From contig VGXS01000021.1 in assembly GCA_016873225.1 (NCBI GenBank), positions 1-63,333 of the forward strand: a stretch of DNA of 63,333 bases. The letters run 5' to 3'. A program made the translations under genes and the position numbers. The notes beneath the pieces were generated by a model. It saw only the letters and a list, made by a program, of their open reading frames with translations. It searched no databases and was not told the origin of the DNA. Source of the DNA: Planctomycetota bacterium (GTDB lineage: Bacteria > Planctomycetota > Planctomycetia > Gemmatales > Gemmataceae). Of the stretch, positions 15,245 through 25,100 are shown piece after piece (the first letter of the stretch is position 1; the number at the start of each line of letters is the position of its first letter).

Positions 15245-16234
15245 ATGAAACGATTGTTGATGATGGGGCTGATGGGCGCCCTGATTGCCCAAGCTGGCCA
15301 AGGCCAGGAAAAGAAGGACGCGGCTCCCAAGAAGGACGCGAAACCCGCGCGGGTGGCGCACATCAGCGCGGCGGAGGCCGGCCCCGATTTCGCCATCCAA
15401 GGCGAATACGAAGGAACATGGGGCGACCTCAAGGCCGGAGCCCATGTCATCGCGCAGGGCAATGGAGCCTTTGAGGCCCAGGTTTACCCCGGAGGCCTTC
15501 CCGGGGCCGGCTGGAACGGCACCGACAAGGTCAAGCTCAAGGGAGACTCAACCAAGCTGGAAGGGGCCGGCTCGACCCTGGCGATCAAGGGTTCGGAGAT
15601 TTCCGGCACCACGGCCAAGGGCGAGAAGGTCGCCCTGAAGAGGGTCGAGCGCAAGAGCCCCACGATTGGGTTGAAGGCTCCCCAAAGAGCCGTCGTGTTG
15701 TTCGATGGTTCCAGCGCGGATGCCTGGAACAACGGAAAGCTCGACGCGGAGAAAACCTTGCAGGTGGGAGTCTTGTCCAAGGCGAAGTTTGGCGACTTCA
15801 CCCTGCACATTGAATTCCAGACCCCGTTCATGCCCAATTCGCGTGGACAGGGACGGGGCAACTCGGGAGTCTACCTGCAAAACCGCTATGAGCTTCAGGT
15901 TCTCGACAGCTTCGGCCTCACAGGCGAGAACAACGAATGCGGCGGCATCTATCAGATCGCCAAGCCGAAGGTGAACATGTGCCTGCCACCTCTTACCTGG
16001 CAGACCTACGACATTGAGTTCACCGCCGCGAAGTTCGGGCCCGACGGCAAGAAAACCGCCGACGCTATCCTCACGGTCAACCACAACGGGGTGCCAATCC
16101 ACGACAAGTTGGTGTTGCCCAAGGCCACTCCCGGTGGCGAGGGCAAGGAATCACCCGGGCCCGGCCCGATCCAGTTGCAAAACCACGGCGACCCCGTCCG
16201 TTTCCGCAACATCTGGATTCTTGAAAAGAAGTAA
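15245..16234 (+). CDS. DUF1080 (3-keto-disaccharide hydrolase fold) secreted protein
   Basis: About 329 residues from the ATG at 15245, which follows GAGGAG by 8 nt; an upstream ATG at 15200 has no RBS. A signal peptide [20 protein letters not shown] is followed by a Lys/Asp/Ala-rich linker. The concanavalin-like DUF1080 domain occupies roughly residues 160-329: [68 protein letters not shown], and a closing [18 protein letters not shown]. Family members act on 3-keto sugars or bind glycans outside the cytoplasm. The region before the domain (residues 50-150) looks like a separate small beta domain. An intrinsic-terminator-like hairpin follows. Confidence 0.87.
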   Translation: MKRLLMMGLMGALIAQAGQGQEKKDAAPKKDAKPARVAHISAAEAGPDFAIQGEYEGTWGDLKAGAHVIAQGNGAFEAQVYPGGLPGAGWNGTDKVKLKGDSTKLEGAGSTLAIKGSEISGTTAKGEKVALKRVERKSPTIGLKAPQRAVVLFDGSSADAWNNGKLDAEKTLQVGVLSKAKFGDFTLHIEFQTPFMPNSRGQGRGNSGVYLQNRYELQVLDSFGLTGENNECGGIYQIAKPKVNMCLPPLTWQTYDIEFTAAKFGPDGKKTADAILTVNHNGVPIHDKLVLPKATPGGEGKESPGPGPIQLQNHGDPVRFRNIWILEKK

Positions 16235-16261
16235 GCGGCATTCCATGCCGGGTTAGGCGAT

Positions 16262-16289
16262 GAGGGGGAGGGCCAAAACCCTTCCCCTC
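16262..16289. terminator. Terminator-like hairpin between convergent genes
   Basis: GAGGGGGAGGG at 16262-16272 pairs with CCCTTCCCCTC at 16279-16289, an 11-bp stem with one G-U wobble and a 6-nt loop. On the plus strand it is followed by ACATTTT, a weak U-tract. It sits just past the DUF1080 stop and touches the stop codon of the convergent membrane protein, so it could serve both transcripts. Confidence 0.5.
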
Positions 16290-16851
16290 ACATTTTGCCG
16301 AGCGCTTCCACCAGCAGCATGCCGGCGATGAGCATGTGAATGAGCACCGCGATGATGAGGGCATAGCCCGATGCGGGACGGCGCCAATCCGGTTCGCCCC
16401 GGTTGAGGAACCACGCCCAGGTGGTGAAAACCGGGCCGATCAATGGCAACCAGCAGGTCAGCACGCCCGTGACCGCCATGATGCGCCCCCAGGATGCCTC
16501 ACCACCCTTGTTTTCGTTCGCGGCCAACTGGTCGGGAGTGACGCCGCGCAGGATGTCGGGGGTGTGGCCGGGCATGCCTGCCCGCACGGTGTTGAAAAGG
16601 GCGACTGGAAGAATGACAAGCGGCCAGATGATGTGCGCCGTGGGAATGTTGAGGAGGCACCTGTACCAGATGCGCCGGCGCATGCATCCGGGACAGGCCC
16701 TGACATACTCAACGGCGTGCCAGTGAAAGTGACCCAGAAAAACCAGCCAGCGAATGAGGCGGAACTGTTTCAGCCGGTCGGTCCAACGGCTGCATACCGG
16801 GCACGGCAGCCTTTCCGGCGGTTCATCATCGAACAAGGCATCGTCGCTCAT
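16288..16851 (-). CDS. Small membrane protein with two CXXC pairs
   Basis: A 187-residue protein of unknown function. The N-terminal cytosolic part holds CPVC and, about 36 residues later, CPGCMRRR; together these could bind one zinc ion. Three or four hydrophobic segments follow: NIPTAHIIWPLVILPVALF, IMAVTGVLTCWLPLIGPVF and ALIIAVLIHMLIAGMLLVE. No enzymatic motif is visible. It converges with the DUF1080 gene and is divergent from kdsC, with 130 nt between starts. Confidence 0.6.
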   Translation of the reverse strand: MSDDALFDDEPPERLPCPVCSRWTDRLKQFRLIRWLVFLGHFHWHAVEYVRACPGCMRRRIWYRCLLNIPTAHIIWPLVILPVALFNTVRAGMPGHTPDILRGVTPDQLAANENKGGEASWGRIMAVTGVLTCWLPLIGPVFTTWAWFLNRGEPDWRRPASGYALIIAVLIHMLIAGMLLVEALGKM

Positions 16852-16981
16852 GGGCTAAGCTTGGCTTCCCAAATTTCCCATTATTTTAATCCATCCCAAG
16901 CGCCCGGCGCACCATCATTGCCCTTGATTCCATTCGTCCCATCGCTATCGTCGCCGGGCCGGATGGGGTTGGGGTGATCTT

Positions 16982-17506
16982 ATGCCTTCATTGGCGGACC
17001 GTTGCCGGGAGATTCGTCTCCTGGTTCTTGATGTCGATGGGAGCCTCACGGCCGGGGGTATCACTTACGCCGCGGCGGAAGGAAATCCCGGGCTTGAAAT
17101 CAAGGAATTTTTTGTGAGGGACGGCTGGGCGATCAAGCGCTGGAAGAAGGCGGGCGGAAAGCTGGCGGTGGTGACGGGCCGGCGGGGCGCCGTAGTGGAA
17201 AAGCGGGCGCGGGAACTGGGTGCCGACGCGCTGGTGCAAGGCGCGGAGAACAAATTGCCGGCGTGGCTGGAGACGCTCAGGAGCATGGAAATCGCGAGCG
17301 GACAGGCGGCCGTGCTGGGCGATGACTTGCCCGATGTGCCGCTGCTGGCCGCCGCTGGCTTGGGCGCGGCGCCGGCGGATGGATGCCCCGACGCCAGGAG
17401 AGCCGCCTCCGTGGTTCTGAGGCATGGCGCCGGAAAGGGTGCCGCGCGGGAACTGGTGGAACTGGTGATGAGGGTGCAGGGCAACTGGCCGTGCGGGGGG
17501 GACTGA
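16982..17506 (+). CDS. kdsC: Kdo-8-phosphate phosphatase
   Basis: A 174-residue HAD-superfamily phosphatase that removes phosphate from 3-deoxy-D-manno-octulosonate 8-phosphate on the way to lipopolysaccharide core. Motif I is LVLDVDGSLT, with nucleophile Asp17 and acid/base Asp19. Motif II is VVTGR, motif III uses the Lys of ENKLPAW, and motif IV is GDDLPDVPLL. The absence of a cap domain and the length fit class C0 KdsC. It is followed after 6 nt by the LptC/LptA-like gene, matching the kdsC-lptC-lptA order of Gram-negative bacteria, which supports the assignment. Confidence 0.9.
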   Translation: MPSLADRCREIRLLVLDVDGSLTAGGITYAAAEGNPGLEIKEFFVRDGWAIKRWKKAGGKLAVVTGRRGAVVEKRARELGADALVQGAENKLPAWLETLRSMEIASGQAAVLGDDLPDVPLLAAAGLGAAPADGCPDARRAASVVLRHGAGKGAARELVELVMRVQGNWPCGGD

Positions 17507-17512
17507 CGGAAG

Positions 17513-20500
17513 GTGTGGACTCCACGACGAATCCTGATGCTGGCCTTCGGCTGGGTGCTTTTCGGTCTCGCCTTCACGGGCTATTCGGCCGTGATGGGCG
17601 GCATCGACGGGATGCCCCCGCTTCCCAAGGCCTATTGGCCCCGTCAGGCCTCGGAATTGCCGCCCCTGCCCGAGAGGCCGGCCTCGCGCGTGGTGGCGCG
17701 CCTTCAGCAGGCCTTCGGCGCCGAGTGTCCCGAGATTCACAGGCAGATCAAGCTTGAACTGGCCAGCCGTGGCATGGTGTTCGCCGCCGACCATTTCAAG
17801 ATCGAGCCGGACGGCCGGGTGTGCCTGACGCCCTTGAGCGTGGTGATGTTTTCCAAGGACAAGGGAGATCCACGCCCCCCCGAGGTGACCACGATCCGCG
17901 GGCAGGTCGCCTACCTGCGTTTCGACCGTCCCGTGACCCAATACACGGAAATCGGCAGTCGGAAAATCGTCGCCGCCGAGCTAAGCGGATCGATCGAGCT
18001 CACCAACAATCGCCGCACCCCGGAACGGGCCGACGACCTGAGTGTTTTCATTCCGACGGGTCCGGTGTTTTATTCCGATGAGAAAAAGCTGATTTGGTCG
18101 GAGGATTCCGTTCACCTTGTCGACAACCAGAGCCGGCCGCGTCCATCCGAGGTGCGTGGCCGCGGCATGGAAATCGAACTGGCTCCCGAGGCGCCCGCTC
18201 CGAAAACGCCGAGCGCTCCCGCGCAGGCGCGCAAGCCGAAAAGCGACGGGATCGGCGGGGTGAGGCGGCTTACCCTCAAGCGCGCCGTCGACATGCACCT
18301 CGTGGTGCGGGAGGATTCCGGTTTCCTTGGCAACGGGGCACCCCCCAAGCCTGCCGCCACTCCAGCCAAGCCGGGAAGCGAGGAGACGGCGCTGATCGTG
18401 GTGAAGACGCCCGGCGCCTTCACCTACCTGTTCAGGTCCGAAAAGGAAGGCGACCTGGCGACCTTCCTGGCGGGCAAGCCCGGCACCGGCGTGCTTCCCG
18501 GCGATGTCACCGTCACACGGTTGCATGAGGCCAAGGGCACCATCGACCAGCTTGTCTGTTCCACCTTGGAGTTGATCCTGAGGCGCAAGGGCGGTTCCGG
18601 TGCCTCCCAGGGGAAATCCCACGACATCGAGCGCGCCAAGGCCACCGGCCCCGAGGTTGTCCTCACATCCGACGCGGAAAAACTTGAGGCCCGGGGCGAG
18701 GATTTCACCTACGAGGCCACGATCGCCCGCACCACCCTCAAGGGCGCGAAGGGAATGGCCGCCAATCTTGACGGCAATATCCTGCGTGCGCGTGAATTGG
18801 AGGTTTGGCAAGCGAAAAAGGGGCAGGCCAAGACCCAGGGGGGCGGTATTGAAAGGCTGGTGGCCCATGGCCCCGGCGACATCGTGCTCCATGAGAAGAT
18901 TCCCGGCAAGAAACCCGCCACGGCCCGCTGGGTCGAGAAGCTCACATCGGAACGGGACGGCAAGTCGGACCTGCTGACCCTGACGGGAAATGCCGCCTTT
19001 CAGGATGACCAGGGGGGCCAATCCCTCGAGGGCCAGACCCTGCGGGTCTGGATGCCCTCCCGATCTGCCGCCGCGAACCCCGCCGCCGCTTCGGCCAAGG
19101 CTTCACCGGTTGCAGGCGCCGCACCGGCTCAGGGAGTCCGCCGGTTGGAAAGGCTTGAAGCGCTCGGCTCGGTCCGGGCCAATTCCCATGAGCTCAAGAT
19201 CCGGGACGCGGCCCGGTTGATGCTCTGGTTCAAGGACGGTCCGCCGTTGCCGGCGAAGCCCGGTGCCATCCCGGTTTCAAGGAGTGCGGGGCCGGCGCCG
19301 GCCGTTCCACCGGGACCGGGCGGCGCATCCGCCCCCGCCCAGGCGTCGGGCGCCAAGCCCGCGACGGATCCCCTTTCCTTTTCGGGAGGATCGCCCGCCA
19401 AGGAAGGCAACCAACCCATCGACCTGGCCTCGCGCAGCATCGAGGCGTGGATCATCCGGTCTGAAACGGGGAACAGGATCGACAGGCTTCGGTGCGAGGG
19501 TTCCGTCGTCGTTCTTCAGGAATCCGGCAAGCCGGGGGAAAAGGGTGTCGACATCCGCGGGGAAACCCTCAACCTCACGGGATCGCCCAACGGCCACATG
19601 CTTTCGGTGAGCGGCGACCTGGCGCAGTTGAGGAAAGACACCATCCTGATCGTCGGCCCCGAGGTGAACCTCGACCAAGTGAACAACAAGGCTTGGGTCA
19701 CGGGCATCGGCGCCATGCAGATGGAAAGCTCGACGAATTTCCAAGGTGGCAAGCTGGAAAAACCGGCTCCGATCGAGGTCCACTGGAACAAGTCGATGCT
19801 GTTCAACGGGATGTATGCCGAGTTTCATGGCGGCATCCAGGCGGAACAGCAGAATTCCCGCATGGCTTGCCAGAGCCTCCAGGTGCACTTCGACAAGCCG
19901 ATTTCCCTCAAGGAAGGAAACAAGTCGGGGCAATCCCCGCGCGTGAGCCACATGGTGTGCGACCAGCGGGTTCGGGTGGAGGAGACGATTCGCGAGGGAG
20001 AAAGGCTCATCTCCCACAAGCGGATCGTCGCCGTGACGCTTTCCATGAACAAGCTGGAGCGCGAGGCGGATGATCCGTCCGTTCGGGAAGGAAACGAGGT
20101 GCGCGCCTCGGGACCGGGTGAGTTCCGTTCCCTCCAGGCGGGAGAAGCCGAGATCGTCTCGCCAACGGCGCCTCCGCCGGCGCCCGCGGATTCCGGTGGC
20201 CAACCCGCCAAGCCATCATTGGACAAGAAGGAAATGAAAATGCTGCTGGTGGCATTCCAGGGAAGCATGTACGCCAACGAGGCCATCGGGACGGCATCCT
20301 TCCTCGAGAATGTCAGGACCCTGCATTTTCCAGCCGAGGACCCCAACCTCGACATTTCCCCCGACACGCCGGTTCGAGACCTGCCCAAGGGGGCCTACAC
20401 CTTGCGCTGCGATCGCCTTGAAGTCCTGAGCCGCAAGGAGGGGACCCGAACGCTTCGCGACCTGAGGGCCAGGGGCCGGGTGATTGTCCGGTCGATGGAG

Positions 20501-20704
20501 TTTTCCGGGGCCGCCGACATGGTCACCTTCGATGAGTCGAAAAATCAGGTGATTTTCCACGGGTCCGAAACCGTTCCCGCCGCGCTTTTCCGGCAACTGC
20601 GTCCCGGTTCCCCTCCTGATGAGATCAAGGGGCGGAAGATCACCTTCAACCGCGCCAGCGGCCAGTTCCGCATCGACGAGGGATCGTGGCTGGGAGGAAG
20701 TTGA
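17513..20704 (+). CDS. Giant LptC/LptA (OstA)-like LPS transport protein
   Basis: A 1,063-residue protein starting at a GTG at 17513; an in-frame ATG at 17537 is an alternative. One N-terminal membrane anchor (ILMLAFGWVLFGLAFTGYS) is followed by a long extracytoplasmic chain of beta-rich segments of the kind seen in LptC/LptA/OstA proteins: phrases such as VVLTSDAEKLEARGEDFTYE, LTLTGNAAFQDDQGGQSLEG, LDQVNNKAWVTGIGAMQME, and ITFNRASGQFRIDEG recur at intervals, separated by Pro/Ala-rich linkers. The assignment rests on this texture, the LptC-like anchor, and the position 6 nt after kdsC. If right, a single tethered chain would replace the separate LptC and LptA bridge. No lptB follows. No individual domain was matched residue by residue. 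Confidence 0.7.
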   Translation: MWTPRRILMLAFGWVLFGLAFTGYSAVMGGIDGMPPLPKAYWPRQASELPPLPERPASRVVARLQQAFGAECPEIHRQIKLELASRGMVFAADHFKIEPDGRVCLTPLSVVMFSKDKGDPRPPEVTTIRGQVAYLRFDRPVTQYTEIGSRKIVAAELSGSIELTNNRRTPERADDLSVFIPTGPVFYSDEKKLIWSEDSVHLVDNQSRPRPSEVRGRGMEIELAPEAPAPKTPSAPAQARKPKSDGIGGVRRLTLKRAVDMHLVVREDSGFLGNGAPPKPAATPAKPGSEETALIVVKTPGAFTYLFRSEKEGDLATFLAGKPGTGVLPGDVTVTRLHEAKGTIDQLVCSTLELILRRKGGSGASQGKSHDIERAKATGPEVVLTSDAEKLEARGEDFTYEATIARTTLKGAKGMAANLDGNILRARELEVWQAKKGQAKTQGGGIERLVAHGPGDIVLHEKIPGKKPATARWVEKLTSERDGKSDLLTLTGNAAFQDDQGGQSLEGQTLRVWMPSRSAAANPAAASAKASPVAGAAPAQGVRRLERLEALGSVRANSHELKIRDAARLMLWFKDGPPLPAKPGAIPVSRSAGPAPAVPPGPGGASAPAQASGAKPATDPLSFSGGSPAKEGNQPIDLASRSIEAWIIRSETGNRIDRLRCEGSVVVLQESGKPGEKGVDIRGETLNLTGSPNGHMLSVSGDLAQLRKDTILIVGPEVNLDQVNNKAWVTGIGAMQMESSTNFQGGKLEKPAPIEVHWNKSMLFNGMYAEFHGGIQAEQQNSRMACQSLQVHFDKPISLKEGNKSGQSPRVSHMVCDQRVRVEETIREGERLISHKRIVAVTLSMNKLEREADDPSVREGNEVRASGPGEFRSLQAGEAEIVSPTAPPPAPADSGGQPAKPSLDKKEMKMLLVAFQGSMYANEAIGTASFLENVRTLHFPAEDPNLDISPDTPVRDLPKGAYTLRCDRLEVLSRKEGTRTLRDLRARGRVIVRSMEFSGAADMVTFDESKNQVIFHGSETVPAALFRQLRPGSPPDEIKGRKITFNRASGQFRIDEGSWLGGS

Positions 20705-20850
20705 AAGCCTTTCAAGGAGATCGGAGCCGCGCGGTCGGGGCCAGGCGACCATCCCCATTCACCTTGTCGCCGGTGACTGCCAAGCCCGTGGGCCGGGCCT
20801 GCCCGCCGGGAACGCGGTAGGTCGGCCCCAACGCCGGTGCAATCAGGGTG

Positions 20851-22131
20851 TCACAGGCCCTGAAGACGGTTTTTGGCGTCGCCGAATTCGGGCAGCTTGA
20901 TGTCGTAACGGTCCATGAGTGACAGGTACAGGTTGCACATTTTCCGCTCGGGACGGCCATCGCAGTCGAGCACCCGGCCGGTGCGGATCGTTCCACCAAG
21001 CCCGCCCACAAGCACCACGGGCAACCGGTTCGCCACATGATTTCCCGTCAGCATGCTCGAGCAGTACAGGATGGCGGAATTGTCGAGCACGGATTGTCCA
21101 TTTTCCTTGATGGCATCGAGCTTACCGGCGAGGTAGGCCAGTTGCCCAAGGAAGAACCGGTTCACCTTGAGCCAATCCGCCGAGTCGGAATGGGACAACA
21201 GGTGGTGGATCATGTAATCCACGCCCAAATTCGGGAAGCGGAGGGAAGAGTGGTCATTGTTGAGCTTGAGCGTGGCCACGCGGGTGGTGTCGGTCTGGAA
21301 GCCGAGCGCCACGATGTCGCACATGAGGCGCATGTGCTCGGCGATGTCCTGGGGAATGCCGTCGGCGGGTCGGGGCGCCAACGGCTTGGAGTCCGGCCGC
21401 TTGCCCTGCAGTTCGCCACGCTTTCCCGCGTTTTCAATGCGGCGCTCCACCTCGCGCACCGAATCGAGGTATTCATCGAGCTTACGCGCGTCGCCCGTGG
21501 CCAGCCGGGGCCTGAAGGCCTTGGCGTCGTCCAGCACGGCATCAAGGACACCCTTGTCACCCTTGCCGGCATCATCCTTGAACAGGCGGTCGAAGGCGAG
21601 CGCCGGATACAACTCGAGTGGTGTTGGCGTGGTCGGGGAACTCCACGAGATATGCGAGCTGTAAAGCATCGAATAATTCTTGTGAACCGAGGGGTTGGAG
21701 GCCTCGCAACCAAGGACAAGGCTGGGGACCTTGCAGGAGGCGCCGTGGGCCTGCGCGATGACCTGGTCGATGCTGGTGCCCGAGCGGATCTCGCCTCCGG
21801 AGGCCAGCGGAGCGCCGGAGAGCAGGTTGCCCGTCTGGGAACTGTGGATGTTTCCCTTGAGGGCCTCGGCGTTGAACAGCCCGTTGACAAGCAGAAGCCG
21901 TTCCTTGAATGGCTCGAGCGGTTCGAGCACCTTGCCAAGGGCCATGTCCTTTCCTTCGCCCTTCGCCCACCATTCCCTGCTGTGGAATCCGTTTCCGGAA
22001 AACAGCACGGCGAACCTCTTGGGCGGAGCGGAATTCCCCGCGGCTTCAGAGAGGGAACCCATCCATGGCAAGGCCATGGTCACTCCCGCGCCCTTGAGAA
22101 ACTTGCGGCGATCCTGTCGGCTGGAAATCAT
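20851..22131 (-). CDS. DUF1552 Tat-exported protein
   Basis: About 426 residues from the ATG at 22131, preceded by AGGAG seven nt away; a longer in-frame start at 22182 is less likely. The N-terminus has a twin-arginine signal, SRQDRRKFLKG, with a hydrophobic GVTMALPWMGSLSEAAG. The mature part has family motifs KRFAVLFSGNGFH, SGAPLASGGEIRSGTSIDQVIA, PSLVLGCEASNPS, and a late NSAILYCSSMLTGNHVANRLPVVLVGG. DUF1552 proteins are related to DUF1501 and probably to alkaline-phosphatase-type hydrolases, but no activity has been established from sequence. It lies 31 nt after the DUF1592-type cytochrome gene, its usual partner. Confidence 0.88.
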   Translation of the reverse strand: MISSRQDRRKFLKGAGVTMALPWMGSLSEAAGNSAPPKRFAVLFSGNGFHSREWWAKGEGKDMALGKVLEPLEPFKERLLLVNGLFNAEALKGNIHSSQTGNLLSGAPLASGGEIRSGTSIDQVIAQAHGASCKVPSLVLGCEASNPSVHKNYSMLYSSHISWSSPTTPTPLELYPALAFDRLFKDDAGKGDKGVLDAVLDDAKAFRPRLATGDARKLDEYLDSVREVERRIENAGKRGELQGKRPDSKPLAPRPADGIPQDIAEHMRLMCDIVALGFQTDTTRVATLKLNNDHSSLRFPNLGVDYMIHHLLSHSDSADWLKVNRFFLGQLAYLAGKLDAIKENGQSVLDNSAILYCSSMLTGNHVANRLPVVLVGGLGGTIRTGRVLDCDGRPERKMCNLYLSLMDRYDIKLPEFGDAKNRLQGL

Positions 22132-22162
22132 CGGATGGACTCCTTGCGTGCGGAAAACATGG

Positions 22163-25100
22163 TCATTGGTCGGCCAAGGCATCCTTGCCCCGGATTTGCA
22201 TGAACGGCTGGCTCGTCACGATCTCCTCAAGAAGAGTGCCGAATTTGTAGCCTTCCGATTCCAGCCGTTTCATCATCCGGTCGAGCAACGGTTCATCGGC
22301 GATCTGGGTGCCCCTTCCCAAGGAATAGCCGAGCAGCTTGCGGCAGAACTGTCGGATGAAGGCGTCGCGCCTGGTCGAGGATAGCATCTTCCGAAGTCCG
22401 TCGACGCCGTCGAGTTCCGTGCCGTCCCTCAGCTTCGCCTTGGTGTCGATGGGCCTGCCGGCCAGATCCTTCACGCGCGATCGCCCGATGGCGTCGTAGC
22501 CCTCCAGGCTGAAGCCGATGGGATCGACCCGCTGGTGGCAAACGGCGCAACGGGCATCGGCGGAGTGTTTTTCAACCAGTTGTCGCACCGTCAGGTTGGC
22601 TGTTCCGGCCTCATCCTCGGGTAATTGTGGAACATTCTTGGGCGGCTTGGGGAGCTTTTCACCCAGCAGGACTTCCGATACCCAGTTCCCCCGCAGGATG
22701 GGACTGGTGCGCGAGGCTCCAGACTGCTGGGAAAGCGTGGCGGCCAGCGTTAGGATGCCGCCGCGCCCATGCCGCCTGACGCCCTCGACGCGCCTCCATT
22801 CGGGCCCGTTGACTCCGGGTATGCCGTAATGCTTCGCGAGGTCGCCGTTGAGCCAGGTGAAATCAGCGTCAACCAGTTCCAGGAGAGACCTGTTTTGCGA
22901 AAAGATGTCGGCGAGAAAAAGAACGGCTTCTTCGCGCATAACGCCTTTTAGCGCCGGGAATGTCGGGAAATGCCTGGGGCTTTTCTCGTCACTTTTCTCG
23001 AACCCGTACAGGTGCAGCCATTGAAGGCCGAATTCCGCGGCCAGCCGCCTTGCCCGCGGATCGGCCAGCATGCGCTTGGCCTGCGCCGCCAGCACCGCCT
23101 TGTCCGCGAGCCTGCCTTCGGCGGCGAGGCGCTGCAGTTCCTCATCCGGGGCGCTAGACCAGAGGAAGTAGCTCAGGCGGGTGGCCTGCTCGAGGCCGCT
23201 GATCGGCGAGTTGGTTGATCCCTTGGCCGGGCTTTCCAGCCGGTAGAGGAATGACGGAGACGCCAGCACGCGGGAAAGCAACAGCCTGATAGCCTCGTCA
23301 TGGGGCAATTCGTTCGCCCGAAGATCCCGATAGAGTCCCTTGAGCTTTTCCTTTTCATCCTGAGCCAAGGGCCGGCGCCAGGCGCTGTCGGCAAGCGCAA
23401 CCACCGCCTCCAGATGGCGGGGTTCCGCCGCGACCAGTTCCTTGCGGAATTCTTCCGCCCGGCGCCTGATCGGTTCGCGCAATGGCGTGAAGGCGCTGGG
23501 GTCGGCGTCCTGGGTGGCAAACTGCCAAAGCTGCTCGAAGGCATCGACCAGCTTCAGCGCGTCGTGGCTGATGAAATGAAGTTCGTTCCACAGTCGGTCG
23601 AGTTCCGCCGACTGATCTGGGGTGAGCATGAGCCGCTTGAGGTGATCATCTTCCCGGTAAAACAGCGTGAGGGTGACAACCTCATCCACGGGGACGATTT
23701 TCGTGTAGCACAGGGCCGCTGGAAAAACGGAGCGGAACGCCCTGAATCCGCCCAGGAGCCTTTCGCGCGTCGGGCTGTTTTCAGCGACCAGGATGGGATC
23801 GCCAAACACCAACCCCTTGTCCCCGTCGCTCCAGGTTGACCGACCGTTTGCCGGGGTGGGAGCACCGGGTGCGACCGCTTCGGCCGTCGCCGGCCGGGAT
23901 GTTCCCACGCGCAGTTGGACACTGCCCTTGGGATCGAGGAGAGTTCCGGTCGCCAGGAACTCAGATCCGGCGGCGATGTCGGCGGGGATCCGAACCTCGA
24001 TGATGGATGGCGCCTTGAGGACAAGGGTGGCGGGGTTGACGGGAGCGATGCCCTCGGGAGCCTTTCCGAAGATCGCGGGATCGGGGCCGGCGGTGGAGTT
24101 TTTCGGGGGGGTACCGGCCTTCGACGCGGCCGTGACGAGAGGCCCCGTGGGGGCCAGAAGATCCTGCCTGAGAACCGCGTCCGGCCCCTTGACACCTGGA
24201 TTGTTCAGCAGTTCGCCAATGGCCTTTGCGATCGTCAGGCGATCTTCGCGCGAGGCGGAACGCCACTTCGCCAAGGTGGATGCCGCGGGAATCACCGGCT
24301 GGTTGGCGACATCCTTTTCAGAAACGGAGAAAAAGTGCCACACGGCGGCGTTTCCGAAACTGTCGGCATGGGGATTACCCGCCAAAATGTCCGGAGCCAC
24401 ATCCCTGGCAAGGTCCCAGGCCTTCCCCGACTTGATGCCGGTCATGGTGAAATCAATGGCGGTGAGGTCGCAGGAGTGGTTTCCATCGCGCGGCCCGATG
24501 GAAACCAGGACAAGGTCTCCCTTCCCCAAGGGCATTGGTTCGGCCATGTTGAGCGGAATGTCGCGGGGCCCCTGGGCAATACCCTTGGCCAGCACCTGCT
24601 GGGTTTCGCCGCGGCGCACTTCGACGGCCCATGTGACGCCGTTGCCGCATTCCGTGTGAGCGTGCCTGAGATTCCCGGCCAGCTTGTAGGAGTCGTCCTG
24701 GGAACATTGCCAGCCGATGACAACCCGCCTGGCGGGGGATGGATGGGCGGCGATGCCCTTGGGTTTCATGATGCCGGGCACGCGAACCTGACGGTCGGAG
24801 GAATTGGCAAGCACACCGAGCGCTTCAGCACCGGCCCACCCCTTGATGAAGTCGTGGTTCTGGACTCCCTGGGTTTTGGCCAGAAGGTGGCCGGAAACCT
24901 GCGCGGAGCCTGAAAGCAGTCCCAAAACCTGCAACCAGGCGTCGAGCATTTCCGGTGGCGCGCCATGGATTTTGGCGGCATCAACCCTGCCCTTGGCATC
25001 GAACTTGGGGGGCAAGGACGCCGCGGCGGAGAGGCATGCCTGCGCTGTTTCGATGACGCGCGCACGCGAGGTGGCCAAATGGGCGACCGACTGGCGGATG

